This document shows, in pieces, positions 56,371-64,000 of a stretch of 64,000 nucleotides of DNA. Each line of letters opens with the position of its first letter. Within the stretch, counting starts at the first letter, position 1. Origin of the DNA: JARBAU01 sp040414675 (GTDB taxonomy: Archaea > Thermoproteota > Nitrososphaeria > Nitrososphaerales > Nitrososphaeraceae). The stretch covers positions 104,956-168,955 of the forward strand of contig JBEDUN010000039.1 in the NCBI GenBank assembly GCA_040414675.1, given 5' to 3'. The translations under genes and the position numbers were made by a program. The notes under the pieces are model-generated. The model was not told the origin of the DNA and searched no databases. It was given only the letters and a program-made list of their open reading frames with translations.

Positions 56371-56508
56371 CAGATTATACTGCTCATATAACTTGATAAA
56401 TATTTTTATTTTCATTTGAATACCAAGCAATATCCAACCTTTACTAATTCGATAAGGACATCTAATCATATGTAGGCACCAGTAAATCTGTTGTGCCGCG
56501 CATACTAT

Positions 56509-56853
56509 CTACACATTTGAAGCTAGTTCAAATGTTCGAATTGTAAATAAATGAGGCTCACTGAGTTTTATTGTGTAAGCTGCAGTATCATCAGAAGAAA
56601 GGTGAGAAAGATCCTCTAGAAATTTCGTCTTGTCTCTTCCCCGTTCATAGAGGCCGCCTGATTCCTTAATACATAAGGGAAACTTTTGCAAACTAATATT
56701 TTTGGAGCGAAGGTACGAAATGAAACGTCGGTAGGCTTCAGGGTCGTACCAATTCCATCCCTTTTCCTCACAAAAGATAATCCATACATCGATAGTATTT
56801 TGAAAGAATGCCTTTGAACGCAGTTTTTCTAGACTCATGTTAATAGATAACAT
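56509..56853 (-). CDS. Uncharacterised small protein
   Basis: A 114-residue protein without a known family. It has two aromatic-rich helices (FFQNTIDVWIIFCEEKGWNWYDPEAYRRFISYLRSK) and an acidic end (LSHLSSDDTAAYTIKLSEPHLFTIR). Possible small phage- or plasmid-type protein; no mobile genes next to it. Function unknown. Confidence 0.4.
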   Translation of the reverse strand: MLSINMSLEKLRSKAFFQNTIDVWIIFCEEKGWNWYDPEAYRRFISYLRSKNISLQKFPLCIKESGGLYERGRDKTKFLEDLSHLSSDDTAAYTIKLSEPHLFTIRTFELASNV

Positions 56854-57080
56854 AAATGGATTTTTGAATTTATCGCAACTGATACGTAGTACTCCGAATG
56901 TGTCGCGTAGTTCGATGTACCAAGTTATGATCGAAACTCGACTAAAATATTGCTAAATAGAAAAATTATTACAAATTTGAAAAACTGCTTCCATATAAGT
57001 AAATTTTACAGTTATTTCATGCTTTTTCGACGAAACAAACTAAAATTCGATTTATTTAACTTAATAAAAATCCATAATGA

Positions 57081-57088
57081 TATATATT
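57081..57088 (+). promoter_or_regulatory. TATA box that fixes the start of the DUF6659-like gene
   Basis: TATATATT is about 30 bases before ATG at 57116 and lies inside the longer frame that starts at 57077. It therefore supports the short start and a near-leaderless mRNA. Confidence 0.45.
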
Positions 57089-57115
57089 CTTAAGTCGCAG
57101 GGGATATTGCTTAGT

Positions 57116-57523
57116 ATGCCTAATCGAGATCAACTTCGTGAAGACATATTAAAAACAAAAGAGTTTTGCAGTAGAATACTTGGGATATCATCTAAAATAC
57201 GATATGCAGCAGTAATGAATGAATTCGGGCGAACGATAGCAGGTCAGTTGCGTAAAAATGTAGTTCCCCTATTTACACCAGTTGAGGCGAGAAATGAGAA
57301 TTATATAGAAGCAACGAGAACACGTTTCAGAAGAAATTTTGATAAGTCAATCGGTAAGACTAACTTTACATTTACTGAAAATGAAAAGGTAAAGATTTTA
57401 GTAATTCCTGGTGAAACTAATTTTTGCTATGTAACTTTGGATAAGGAAGCGGAGCTAACTGAAGTAGAACAAATAGTCGACGCCATTAGGAAATCTTTTA
57501 TTTCAAACAAAGTTGATCAATAA
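57116..57523 (+). CDS. DUF6659-like thaumarchaeal protein
   Basis: A 135-residue protein from the start MPNRDQLREDI. It keeps the same plan as the two other members of the group: an N-terminal helix ending in SSKIRYAAVMNEFGRTI, a central helix (ARNENYIEATRTRFRRNFD), and then FTENEKVKILVIPGETNFCYVTLDKEA with a final helix. The family looks like a sensor- or adaptor-type domain of unknown function. An earlier ATG exists but the TATA box lies behind it. It is convergent with the L15e gene. Confidence 0.6.
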   Translation: MPNRDQLREDILKTKEFCSRILGISSKIRYAAVMNEFGRTIAGQLRKNVVPLFTPVEARNENYIEATRTRFRRNFDKSIGKTNFTFTENEKVKILVIPGETNFCYVTLDKEAELTEVEQIVDAIRKSFISNKVDQ

Positions 57524-57592
57524 TTTACTGTGACCTTGCTTGAGAGTAGTTCTTAATAGACTACCTATGCTCATATAGCAGCAAAAGATCAG

Positions 57593-58045
57593 CTAGGATA
57601 GAGACTTCAATTTCCTTTGCAATTCTTTATCTCCATAAATCGATGGATGATTCGGATCTGCAAGAAGAATTTCATACCATAAATGAGTCCCATCTTTGTA
57701 TAAATAATATGAACCTAACACTTCCATATTTGGAAATTTTTCGTTAACCCTTTTTTCTGCGACCTTTTGCATACTTATTCCCTGTTTTATGCGTACTACA
57801 CCCATATGTTTAGGTCTTCTACCTGCAACTGGTCTTTTTTTCCGCATGCCTCCCCTACCAACTCTCGTTCGAACTACGATTATCCCTTGCTTAGCTTTAT
57901 ATCCTAATCTCCTTGCTCTGTCTATTCTACTTGGTTTTTCAATTCTAGTGACGGCTGGTTCGAGTCTCCATCCTATAGCTTTTGATTTTACTTCGGAATT
58001 ATGTTTCCACATCATTTTCCAAGTGGTGCCAATATGGGAGTACAT
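57593..58045 (-). CDS. rpl15e: Ribosomal protein L15e
   Basis: Large-subunit ribosomal protein found only in archaea and eukaryotes. It is 150 residues. The basic core is IEKPSRIDRARRLGYKAKQ, VVRTRVGRGGMRKKRPVAG and PNMEVLGSYYLYKDG, followed by the conserved WYEILLADPNHPSI. It has the usual content of Lys and Arg. The start MYSHIGTTWKMMW matches the family. Single gene, terminating near the DUF6659-like gene in the opposite direction. Confidence 0.96.
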   Translation of the reverse strand: MYSHIGTTWKMMWKHNSEVKSKAIGWRLEPAVTRIEKPSRIDRARRLGYKAKQGIIVVRTRVGRGGMRKKRPVAGRRPKHMGVVRIKQGISMQKVAEKRVNEKFPNMEVLGSYYLYKDGTHLWYEILLADPNHPSIYGDKELQRKLKSLS

Positions 58046-58257
58046 GATTAGAGGTTTGGTTGAAGGAGCCCTTTATATCTGTATATTTCCACAAAGGTAC
58101 TTCATTATTGTCCAATAATTAGAACATTCCAGTGTGTATTATGAACCATGATAATCAGCAGAATTGGTGTATATATCATTTATTTGATATTTGGTAAGTT
58201 GTCAATACATAAGGTATATCAGTCTGTAGGCTAATTTCTCATGATATCACTATTCGG

Positions 58258-59190
58258 TCATGTCACCTCATTCAATATGTGGATTATTTTTTCGGCAATT
58301 ATTATAGATGCCAGTCGCTGTGCTTCCACAGTTTGGGCACCAATATGTGGTGTACATATGACATTAGGTAACTCAAAGAGCAATCTGTTCACAGGCGGTT
58401 CGATTTCAAATACATCTAAGGCTGCCCCCGCAATCTTTCCCTCCTTTAGTACACCATATAATGCATTCTCATCAACGACCCCTCCCCTAGAAGTATTAAT
58501 AATATAAGCAGTTGACTTCATTTTCGAGAGACGATTTGAATCGAACATATATCGAGTCTGGGCATTAAGAGGTACGTGACAAGTTATAAAATCAGAACTT
58601 TCAATTAATGTATCAAGATCTGTTTTTATTAATCCAACTTCTTTAACAAAATCTTGATTTATGGGGATTGGATCATATCCAATCAGGTTCATTCTTAGCG
58701 CCTTTGCGATACGTGCAGTATTTCTACCTATACTACCTACTCCAACTATTCCCAAATATTTGCCACTAAGCTCTGATCCCATCAAGCTTTTCTTTACCCA
58801 ATTTCCTTTTCTCGTTTCTGCATCTGCAAAAATGATGTTTCTGCTAAGGCACAACATAAAACCTATCACAAGTTCTGAAACTGCGCTTATTGCAGCTTCT
58901 GGAGCATTAATTACGCGAATATTCTTTGCCTCTGCAGCTACTACATCTACATTATCTAATCCCACTCCAACTCTGGCTATTATTTTTGCGGAAGTTGCGA
59001 GATCAATGACAGCTTTAGTTATTTTTGTTCTACTTCTGACAATCAGTATATCATAATTAGCAACAGAATCTAACAACTTCTCGGTAGTAACTTCAGGCTG
59101 ATATGTTACCTCTAATCCTGCACTTTCTAAACTATGTAATCCAGCCTGATCAATTGTGTCACAAACGAGGACCCTTCCGGTAGCATTCAT
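58258..59190 (-). CDS. serA: D-3-phosphoglycerate dehydrogenase
   Basis: This enzyme oxidises 3-phosphoglycerate in serine synthesis. It is 310 residues, the short form without an ACT domain. The NAD site is YLGIVGVGSIGRNTARIAK (G-x-G-x2-G). Catalytic Arg and His are in INTSRGGVVDE and TPHIGAQTVEAQ, with DVFEIEPP between. NDILIVRSRTKI and NIRVINAPEAAISAVSE start the substrate-binding domain. Single gene. A 2-hydroxyacid dehydrogenase with other substrate is possible but less likely. Confidence 0.92.
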   Translation of the reverse strand: MNATGRVLVCDTIDQAGLHSLESAGLEVTYQPEVTTEKLLDSVANYDILIVRSRTKITKAVIDLATSAKIIARVGVGLDNVDVVAAEAKNIRVINAPEAAISAVSELVIGFMLCLSRNIIFADAETRKGNWVKKSLMGSELSGKYLGIVGVGSIGRNTARIAKALRMNLIGYDPIPINQDFVKEVGLIKTDLDTLIESSDFITCHVPLNAQTRYMFDSNRLSKMKSTAYIINTSRGGVVDENALYGVLKEGKIAGAALDVFEIEPPVNRLLFELPNVICTPHIGAQTVEAQRLASIIIAEKIIHILNEVT

Positions 59191-59561
59191 GCAAAGTTTG
59201 AAAATATAATAGATATTTAATTATTGTGTGGCTAGTATAACACGTATCAGGATCACGATCTGACTGATATTTGCCGAAATAATCAGATGAATTTGAACAA
59301 TCATCGGCCATGGAAGGACGGATCTCCAATATCAGATTCCCAGATGAGATAGTTTCAGAAAAGTTTGGTGGATAACATTTTACTTTACAATAACTGACTT
59401 TGTAGATGATGGTTAGATATGTATCAGTGATTTGGTTAAGTGAAAAATATAATGTGTACTTGAAAAGCATCTAAATAAATAATATTATTCATTTAGCAGT
59501 CACACGTATTTCCGAAATTGATCAACATAACAAAGGGAACAATTGCGACACAAACAGTCCT
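59191..59561. other. Intergenic stretch, nothing recognised
   Basis: AT-rich DNA between serA and the C2H2-type gene. No gene or strong structure noticed. Confidence 0.3.
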
Positions 59562-60839
59562 TCAGTTTGAAATGCTAAAATACATAAAATAATAGTTCGG
59601 TATTTCATCATCTCCCATTTGGACTACAAAAGCACCAAAAGTTGCTCTCGCAGTCCAGACAAAGTCAATTAACTCTACCTCACTTATTATGATGCTATTC
59701 TTATTTCCCTCAGTCAGTGCTCTAGTTGCTCGATAAGCCCAATGATTTTTCTTTCTTTCGTTTAATGCACCTAGGTTAATACAATCTTCTTCTCGAATCT
59801 CCAGGGTCGATTCTAGATTGTGTAGGTCATTACTAGGTTCTGTCCTCATACTGCTTGCTAAATCTACACGGCTTTGTGCATCAGTAACTGATCTGACTAC
59901 AAATGAAGTACAATTCATCCGATGTGTTCGTTGTAGTCGTTGCTGTTGTGAAGATGATGTCGACGAAGACCTTAGTTTTTCCACATTCAAATAAATTGGC
60001 TTGTGGCCAAAAAAGATAAAGCCAGAAATCATTACTGTAAGAAAGGTATTCAGCTGATTACGCAGTTCATTTCTCTTATTTGCAAGTACTTGAGAATCAT
60101 ACTTGCTATTCTCCAGCAATTTTTTCTCGTCACATACATGGCTAGGAAGCTTATCCAATAATAGCGATTTCATTCCTTCATCTCTGTTATTATGTGCAAA
60201 ATCGATCCAATAATGACAACATTTGGAACACAGTCGGCCTCTCAATCCAAGATTTCTATTATTTTCATAAATGTCCTTATGTATACGAGAAAGAGTAGCT
60301 GCTTCACTATTAAATTGGCTATTCATAAACGTGTTTGACATACCTAATGCATTAACCGATGACCCTAATTGATTTTGGCCAAAGAAATTTCTTAGTTGAA
60401 CTAATTGACGCAGCAAATCAAAGGTTTCTTGATCTATTATACCCCTTTTTGTAGTAGGTCCTGATGGAGATTCTTTCCTTGTTTCTTCAGCATAAGCCTT
60501 ACTCGTAGCGGAACGAGGACTATTACTATTAACTATCTTTGGAAAAATCTGACTAGGTGTACCATGATTGTCACTGCTCTTCAAACGACTATTGCGATCA
60601 TACCGGAGGTTGTTTTCATTTACATTATTTGGATTATGATTGACTTGCCTTATGTTACTAGAACTACTCGAGTTATATCCTGACTCGATATTCATTTGAG
60701 TTCTAGTTTGGTGCGTATTAATGCTAATCGGTTCTCCAGAACCGATATGTTTTCTTCTAATGTGTCTTTCCACGCTCCAATGTCTAGTAGGTGATAACTC
60801 AGTACAATTAGGACAAATCCATTTTGTTCTCAAGATCAT
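59562..60839 (-). CDS. Large protein with N-terminal C2H2 zinc finger
   Basis: A 425-residue protein with no assigned function. It begins with a finger WICPNCTELSPTRHWSVERHIRRKH (C-x2-C-x13-H-x4-H), followed by a long Asn/Ser-rich linker (residues 35-140). A second metal-binding-like cluster (CSKCCHYWIDFAH ... HVCDEK) lies near residues 205-240, and a Ser/Gln-rich part follows before a C-terminal region that is hydrophobic in places. The family seems special to soil Nitrososphaeria. A double palindrome lies directly in front of the start, so it may control its own transcription (inference). Confidence 0.6.
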   Translation of the reverse strand: MILRTKWICPNCTELSPTRHWSVERHIRRKHIGSGEPISINTHQTRTQMNIESGYNSSSSSNIRQVNHNPNNVNENNLRYDRNSRLKSSDNHGTPSQIFPKIVNSNSPRSATSKAYAEETRKESPSGPTTKRGIIDQETFDLLRQLVQLRNFFGQNQLGSSVNALGMSNTFMNSQFNSEAATLSRIHKDIYENNRNLGLRGRLCSKCCHYWIDFAHNNRDEGMKSLLLDKLPSHVCDEKKLLENSKYDSQVLANKRNELRNQLNTFLTVMISGFIFFGHKPIYLNVEKLRSSSTSSSQQQRLQRTHRMNCTSFVVRSVTDAQSRVDLASSMRTEPSNDLHNLESTLEIREEDCINLGALNERKKNHWAYRATRALTEGNKNSIIISEVELIDFVWTARATFGAFVVQMGDDEIPNYYFMYFSISN

Positions 60840-60855
60840 ATCTAATCAAGTATAC

Positions 60856-60879
60856 GTTACACCGGTGTAACACCGGTGT
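60856..60879. promoter_or_regulatory. Double palindrome upstream of the zinc-finger gene
   Basis: A perfect 16-base palindrome, GTTACACCGGTGTAAC (60856-60871), is followed by a second copy of its core, ACACCGGTGT (60870-60879), 11 bases later, about one turn of the DNA helix. It lies 17-40 bases before the ATG of the C2H2 gene. Two helical-phase-matched palindromes strongly suggest a dimeric repressor or activator site. Confidence 0.7.
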
Positions 60880-61664
60880 CACACTAACTATCTACTGCAA
60901 TGAAGGTGTTGGAATAAAAACATTTCTACAAGAACAAATTGAATCAGTAATAGTAATAGAACTATTATTAGAACGAACTATTCAATTTGCTAGCATAGAA
61001 CATATTGACGTCAATTCTATTCATGAGAATAGCATTAAGTATGAATCAAGCTCGTAATGAAATCATATTTTTTAACGGGATCGGAATCCGATAGACTGTG
61101 CTATCGCAATACATTGATATCACTAAATCACTTTAAGGCAATGATTATGCTTTCATAATATTATAAGTGCAACGTCGGTAAACTCATCTAGTCATGACCA
61201 ACATTATATTAGAGGAATGATGATTGAGAGGATAATTGATGCTGTGATTATTTTTTAGATAATAGCATGATTCTAGTTTTTGAAGCGATTCTCGCAAGTT
61301 TCTTTAAGAGCAATTCGTATTGATAAACATCTTTTTCAATCTAATTTGATATATTGAATTAAAATGTTAAAATCATTACAATCTTATGATTTTAGTCGCG
61401 AAATGCGAAAGTGTAAGTACAACTAGGTTAATACCATTTAGATAGAATTTCACACCAAACTTTATAAATAAATTTACTTTCGTGGATATATCAGTATTTT
61501 GACGTATAACGGAAGTGAACGGAATTATATGCATTATTGCAAGGCATTAGGAGTAAGGATAAGATATCTTACCAGAATAATGAGCATTGTGTAATAGTAA
61601 TGTTTTATTGTTCAATTTAAATCAGGAACTGAAACTTTTATAGCTATTAAATACCATTATTCCC
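60880..61664. other. Gene-poor stretch
   Basis: About 780 bases of AT-rich DNA. A 77-residue frame that begins inside the zinc-finger gene and crosses into this stretch has no family features and probably is not real. Nothing else was recognised. Confidence 0.35.
61636..61643 (+). promoter_or_regulatory. Putative TATA box of the dCMP deaminase gene
   Basis: TTTTATAG is about 26 bases before the ATG of the next gene, the spacing of a leaderless archaeal mRNA. Confidence 0.45.
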
Positions 61665-62192
61665 ATGCGCAGACCAGACTGGGATGAATATTTCATGCTC
61701 TATGCCGAGATAGCTAAACTCCGTTCAAACTGCATGACTAGGCATGTGGGTGCCGTAATTGTTAAAGAGAATAGACAGATTGCAACAGGGTACAATGGGA
61801 CTCCATCAGGGATCAAGAATTGTTTTGAAGGAGGATGCTTAAGATGTAAGGAAAGAATTCAAGGAAACGTTCGATCTGGTGACCAACTAGACAGATGCCT
61901 GTGTACTCATGCAGAAGCAAATGCAATAATGCAATGTGCGTTGTTTGGTAATGCTGGAAGCACCAAGGGGGCCACGTTATATTCAACATTTACTCCTTGC
62001 ATGGAATGCAGCAAAATGGCAATCGGCGTTGGCATAAAAAGGATAGTAGTTCTTGACAATTATCCTGAGGATGTGACAGAAGTCCTAAAAGAAACAAATA
62101 TTCAGATGAGACATTTATCATACAGTAATCTGAGAGAATGGATATCATTAATCAATCCAGATCCAGAGGCTTCAAAAACTCCCGATGTTTAA
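61665..62192 (+). CDS. dCMP deaminase (zinc-dependent)
   Basis: This enzyme deaminates dCMP to dUMP, the precursor of dTMP. It is 175 residues. The zinc and catalytic motif is THAEANAI with H82 and E84, followed by TPCMECSKMAI with C112 and C115. The N-terminal RPDWDEYFMLYAEIAKLRSNC and the insert NCFEGGCLRCKE (extra Cys pairs, possibly a second zinc site) are typical of dCMP deaminase. Works with the tmk product in making dTTP. Confidence 0.93.
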   Translation: MRRPDWDEYFMLYAEIAKLRSNCMTRHVGAVIVKENRQIATGYNGTPSGIKNCFEGGCLRCKERIQGNVRSGDQLDRCLCTHAEANAIMQCALFGNAGSTKGATLYSTFTPCMECSKMAIGVGIKRIVVLDNYPEDVTEVLKETNIQMRHLSYSNLREWISLINPDPEASKTPDV

Positions 62193-62277
62193 CTCTCGAT
62201 CCGTAATAGCTTGGACCAGATTCTCAACTAATCAAGAATAGAATTTTATTACACATCATTAGGCTCTAATTGAGGTA

Positions 62278-62436
62278 ATGAATAGCAGTAAGTTCAGTGT
62301 ATCATTGACCGAGTCTGAGTGGCAAGTAATACTGAATTCATTGAGTAACACTATATTCAATGAAGAGCTGACAGAGGAGTCCAGAAAGAGCGCAAAAGAA
62401 CTTTTTCTAAAATTACAAAAGCATCTTGGCATTTAA
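62278..62436 (+). CDS. Small acidic protein (52 residues)
   Basis: A short gene with ATG start and a GAGGT sequence just before it. The product opens MNSSKFSVSLTESEWQVILNS and continues IFNEELTEESRKSAKELFLKLQ, two helices separated by a turn. It could be a small regulator or an adaptor. It lies directly after dCMP deaminase on the same strand and may be cotranscribed. Function unknown. Confidence 0.5.
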   Translation: MNSSKFSVSLTESEWQVILNSLSNTIFNEELTEESRKSAKELFLKLQKHLGI

Positions 62437-62474
62437 ATCTAATAGGCATTCTTTAGATAGAATTAAAGAATCAA

Positions 62475-62521
62475 AGGATGTGTCAAGATACGAATATTAT
62501 AGAATCAAGTAGACACATCCT
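62475..62521. repeat. 10-bp inverted repeat in a convergent intergenic region
   Basis: AGGATGTGTC (62475-62484) and GACACATCCT (62512-62521) are perfectly complementary across a 27-base loop. The element lies between the convergent ends of the small-protein gene and the SirB1-like gene, where a bidirectional terminator or RNA-stability structure would be expected; the loop is long for a terminator. Confidence 0.5.
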
Positions 62522-62546
62522 ATTCCCTTTAGTATGAATTTTGAGA

Positions 62547-62568
62547 TTAGTAACTAATTAGTAACTAA
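62547..62568. repeat. Direct repeat TTAGTAACTAA x2
   Basis: Two contiguous copies of TTAGTAACTAA (62547-62557 and 62558-62568). Each unit is itself nearly palindromic (TTAGT-A-ACTAA). It lies 50 bases beyond the stop of the SirB1-like gene. It could be a protein-binding site or part of 3' structure. Confidence 0.45.
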
Positions 62569-62616
62569 TCGCAACTACTAGACGTAGCATAAATCTAGTA
62601 TTAAAGTTGGCTAGAT

Positions 62617-63489
62617 TCATCTATTATTTATGCCTGATCTGGCCTTATGGATTGTATCTAATACCATATCCACATCTTCTGCCTCAGGATCCAATTCTAA
62701 ATATAAATTAAGCATTTCCAACGCCTCCTCTGGTCTTTGATTCTTTAATAACAGAAGGCCCTTGTCTCGTATTGCATTGGGATTGTATTTATCAATAGCT
62801 AGGATCATTTCATTTGCGAGCTCTGTGCTGTGAAGGTCTTGAGACTCATAATAGCTAGATTTTAGATTATTCAGGAGCCGTACTAAAACTTGAATGGTCG
62901 TCGCTTTTCGAACAAAATCTTTGGTAAGCGCAATATTCTGGTTAGGATAAAATTGTTCCAATAACTGCTTCAGTGCGTAATCATCCATTATCCTACCTTC
63001 ATTATATGGATCTATAATTATTTCGCTATTATCATCTTCCAAAATATATTTCACAAGAAAATGTGCGGGAAAGCTAACTGGATATAGCTTGAAATTTAGT
63101 AGATAAGCAGTACGCATATATAGAATCGACAATGTTATTGGAATGCCTAGTTTTCGCTCCATTACGACATTAAGAAAATTATTTGATGGATTGAAGTAGT
63201 CTTGTTCATTTCCTCGGAATCCCACACTTCTAAAGAGATAATTATTGATTTCTCCAATCATTTGTGTTGGTCGAAGTGGCATACGTTTTTTTAAGGATGA
63301 TTGGAGTTCTTTTCCCAACGCGTCAATACTCTCCATATAATGCGGTACTTCTAAGTTCGGATACGCCATTAATCTTGCTAAATGTAATGCATACAATGAT
63401 AAATCGTCAGTATTAGCAGGGGCCGAGATTGCATTCGCTACGTTGCTCCTCCAATCTTCGATTAAGTTACGTAGATCATGAATCGGCAA
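62617..63489 (-). CDS. SirB1-like transglutaminase-fold protein with TPR tail
   Basis: A 290-residue protein. The central part (about residues 95-210) is a SirB1/transglutaminase-like domain: MERKLGIPITLSILYMRTAY, FPAHFLVKYILED, IIDPYNEGRIM. The N-terminal helical part (DDLSLYALHLARLMAYPNLE) precedes it, and the C-terminus has a TPR-like stretch (KDKGLLLLKNQRPEEALEML). The family has no proven activity; a Cys is not evident in the region where transglutaminases have it, so it may not be an enzyme. Single gene. Confidence 0.8.
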   Translation of the reverse strand: MPIHDLRNLIEDWRSNVANAISAPANTDDLSLYALHLARLMAYPNLEVPHYMESIDALGKELQSSLKKRMPLRPTQMIGEINNYLFRSVGFRGNEQDYFNPSNNFLNVVMERKLGIPITLSILYMRTAYLLNFKLYPVSFPAHFLVKYILEDDNSEIIIDPYNEGRIMDDYALKQLLEQFYPNQNIALTKDFVRKATTIQVLVRLLNNLKSSYYESQDLHSTELANEMILAIDKYNPNAIRDKGLLLLKNQRPEEALEMLNLYLELDPEAEDVDMVLDTIHKARSGINNR

Positions 63490-63755
63490 TATCTATTATT
63501 GGCAAATTTACCTACTTATAATTTTCACGCAGTAATTCTTGACTTCCTAACAATAATAGAAAATCAAACCTGGGTTTTAAACTTGATTGATAGGCAAGTC
63601 ATTACAACCTCAGTCTTAGAAATCGATGGCCGATTCTTATAAATATTTGGAAATGCCATAATTGTGGTATAGATACTTCAATAAATAACATAAGTATGAA
63701 GTAGTATTATCTCGACACCATTATTCATGGGCTAAAATATATAGACATGGTCTAG

Positions 63756-64000
63756 TTAGACTATCGATGCTTTATTATATTCATCTCTAGTTTGTCTATA
63801 CCTTCTGTAATCCTCATCCACTTCTATTGCTGATGCCAATATCTTACTTTTTATGGATTTGGATGATTGCAAGAACATTTTAGTATCTTTTGGTAGGCAA
63901 TGACCACCTATTCCATCTCTTGGTTCAAGGATATTAACATTCCATTTTGTATTTAATGCATCTCGTAGTTCTGCAAAGTTTATGTTATTTGCTTGACAGT
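63756..64000 (-). CDS. Nucleotide-sugar dehydrogenase, C-terminal end (partial)
   Basis: The end of a UDP-sugar dehydrogenase (UDP-glucose or UDP-N-acetyl-mannosamine type); the remainder lies beyond the right edge. About 80 codons are visible. NINFAELRDALNTKWNVNILEPRDGIGGHCLPKDT contains the catalytic Cys of the family in GGHCLPKD. The last residues are DEYNKASIV and the gene stops with TAA. Such enzymes oxidise sugar nucleotides to uronates for cell-surface glycans. The exact substrate cannot be decided from this part. Confidence 0.85.
   Translation of the reverse strand, partial: CQANNINFAELRDALNTKWNVNILEPRDGIGGHCLPKDTKMFLQSSKSIKSKILASAIEVDEDYRRYRQTRDEYNKASIV

Noticed and set aside
60824..61057. 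77-residue frame crossing the double palindrome
   Set aside because: It begins inside the C2H2 gene on the opposite strand, crosses the likely promoter, and has no coding features of a known family.
1..64000. Search for CRISPR arrays, rRNA and tRNA genes
   Set aside because: No regularly spaced repeats, rRNA-like conserved stretches or complete cloverleaf patterns were seen by eye.

Overview
The window looks like a chromosomal segment of an ammonia-oxidising archaeon of the class Nitrososphaeria (Thaumarchaeota). The low G+C, the many small zinc-ribbon and C2H2 zinc-finger proteins, the secreted families and the gene repertoire fit the genus Candidatus Nitrosocosmicus best. The domain is secure: archaeal-type UMP kinase, AlaRS and LeuRS, L15e, an alpha-NAC homologue, aMBF1, an RPC34-like protein and TATA-box promoters close to start codons (often TTG) are all present. 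The genus is inference. I found no rRNA, tRNA or CRISPR array.

Left part (1-16.3 kb) is mostly core metabolism. A tmk-HD-pyrH nucleotide operon is followed by a TatA-like translocase subunit. Next are two divergent radical-SAM genes of the futalosine menaquinone pathway (mqnC and mqnE) and a geranylgeranyl-reductase-type flavoprotein that could saturate isoprenoid chains. Then come overlapping alaS-leuS and a divergent egtB/egtD pair for ergothioneine. The accessory stretch at 16.3-31 kb is gene-poor. It holds a decayed cation-efflux gene, two pairs of related secreted proteins around a secreted dienelactone hydrolase, an orphan DNA methyltransferase, an IS remnant, an HxlR-type regulator, a BON-domain protein and a response regulator.

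The region at 31-44.6 kb returns to housekeeping. It carries a Nudix/IPP-isomerase-like enzyme, an HtrA protease, an AIR-synthase-like protein, aMBF1 divergent from a PUA-alphaNAC operon, cysH-sat for sulfate activation and reduction, the RPC34-like protein and CopD-like membrane genes. From 44.6 to 56.9 kb the DNA is accessory again. It includes small zinc-finger genes, tag glycosylase, an HD phosphatase, a cobalamin adenosyltransferase, and an IS element with perfect 18-bp inverted ends and an 8-bp target duplication but a dead transposase. It also has a Cas4-like Fe-S protein with no cas genes nearby, a ruined Kef-type antiporter, a DedA protein and a large secreted protein. The right end (57-64 kb) carries L15e, SerA, a C2H2 protein with a double palindrome in front of it, dCMP deaminase, a SirB1-like protein and the end of a nucleotide-sugar dehydrogenase gene.

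Several themes connect the genes. Sulfur assimilation (cysH-sat) supplies reduced sulfur for ergothioneine. dTMP kinase, UMP kinase, dCMP deaminase and two HD phosphohydrolases serve nucleotide pools. MqnC, MqnE and the reductase fit the saturated menaquinones reported for these archaea. I did not find a complete new defence or mobile system. The best unexplained signals are several inverted-repeat regions (16.96, 25.7, 26.68, 31.6, 38.16, 60.86 and 62.5 kb), the Cas4-like gene and the small zinc-finger proteins.
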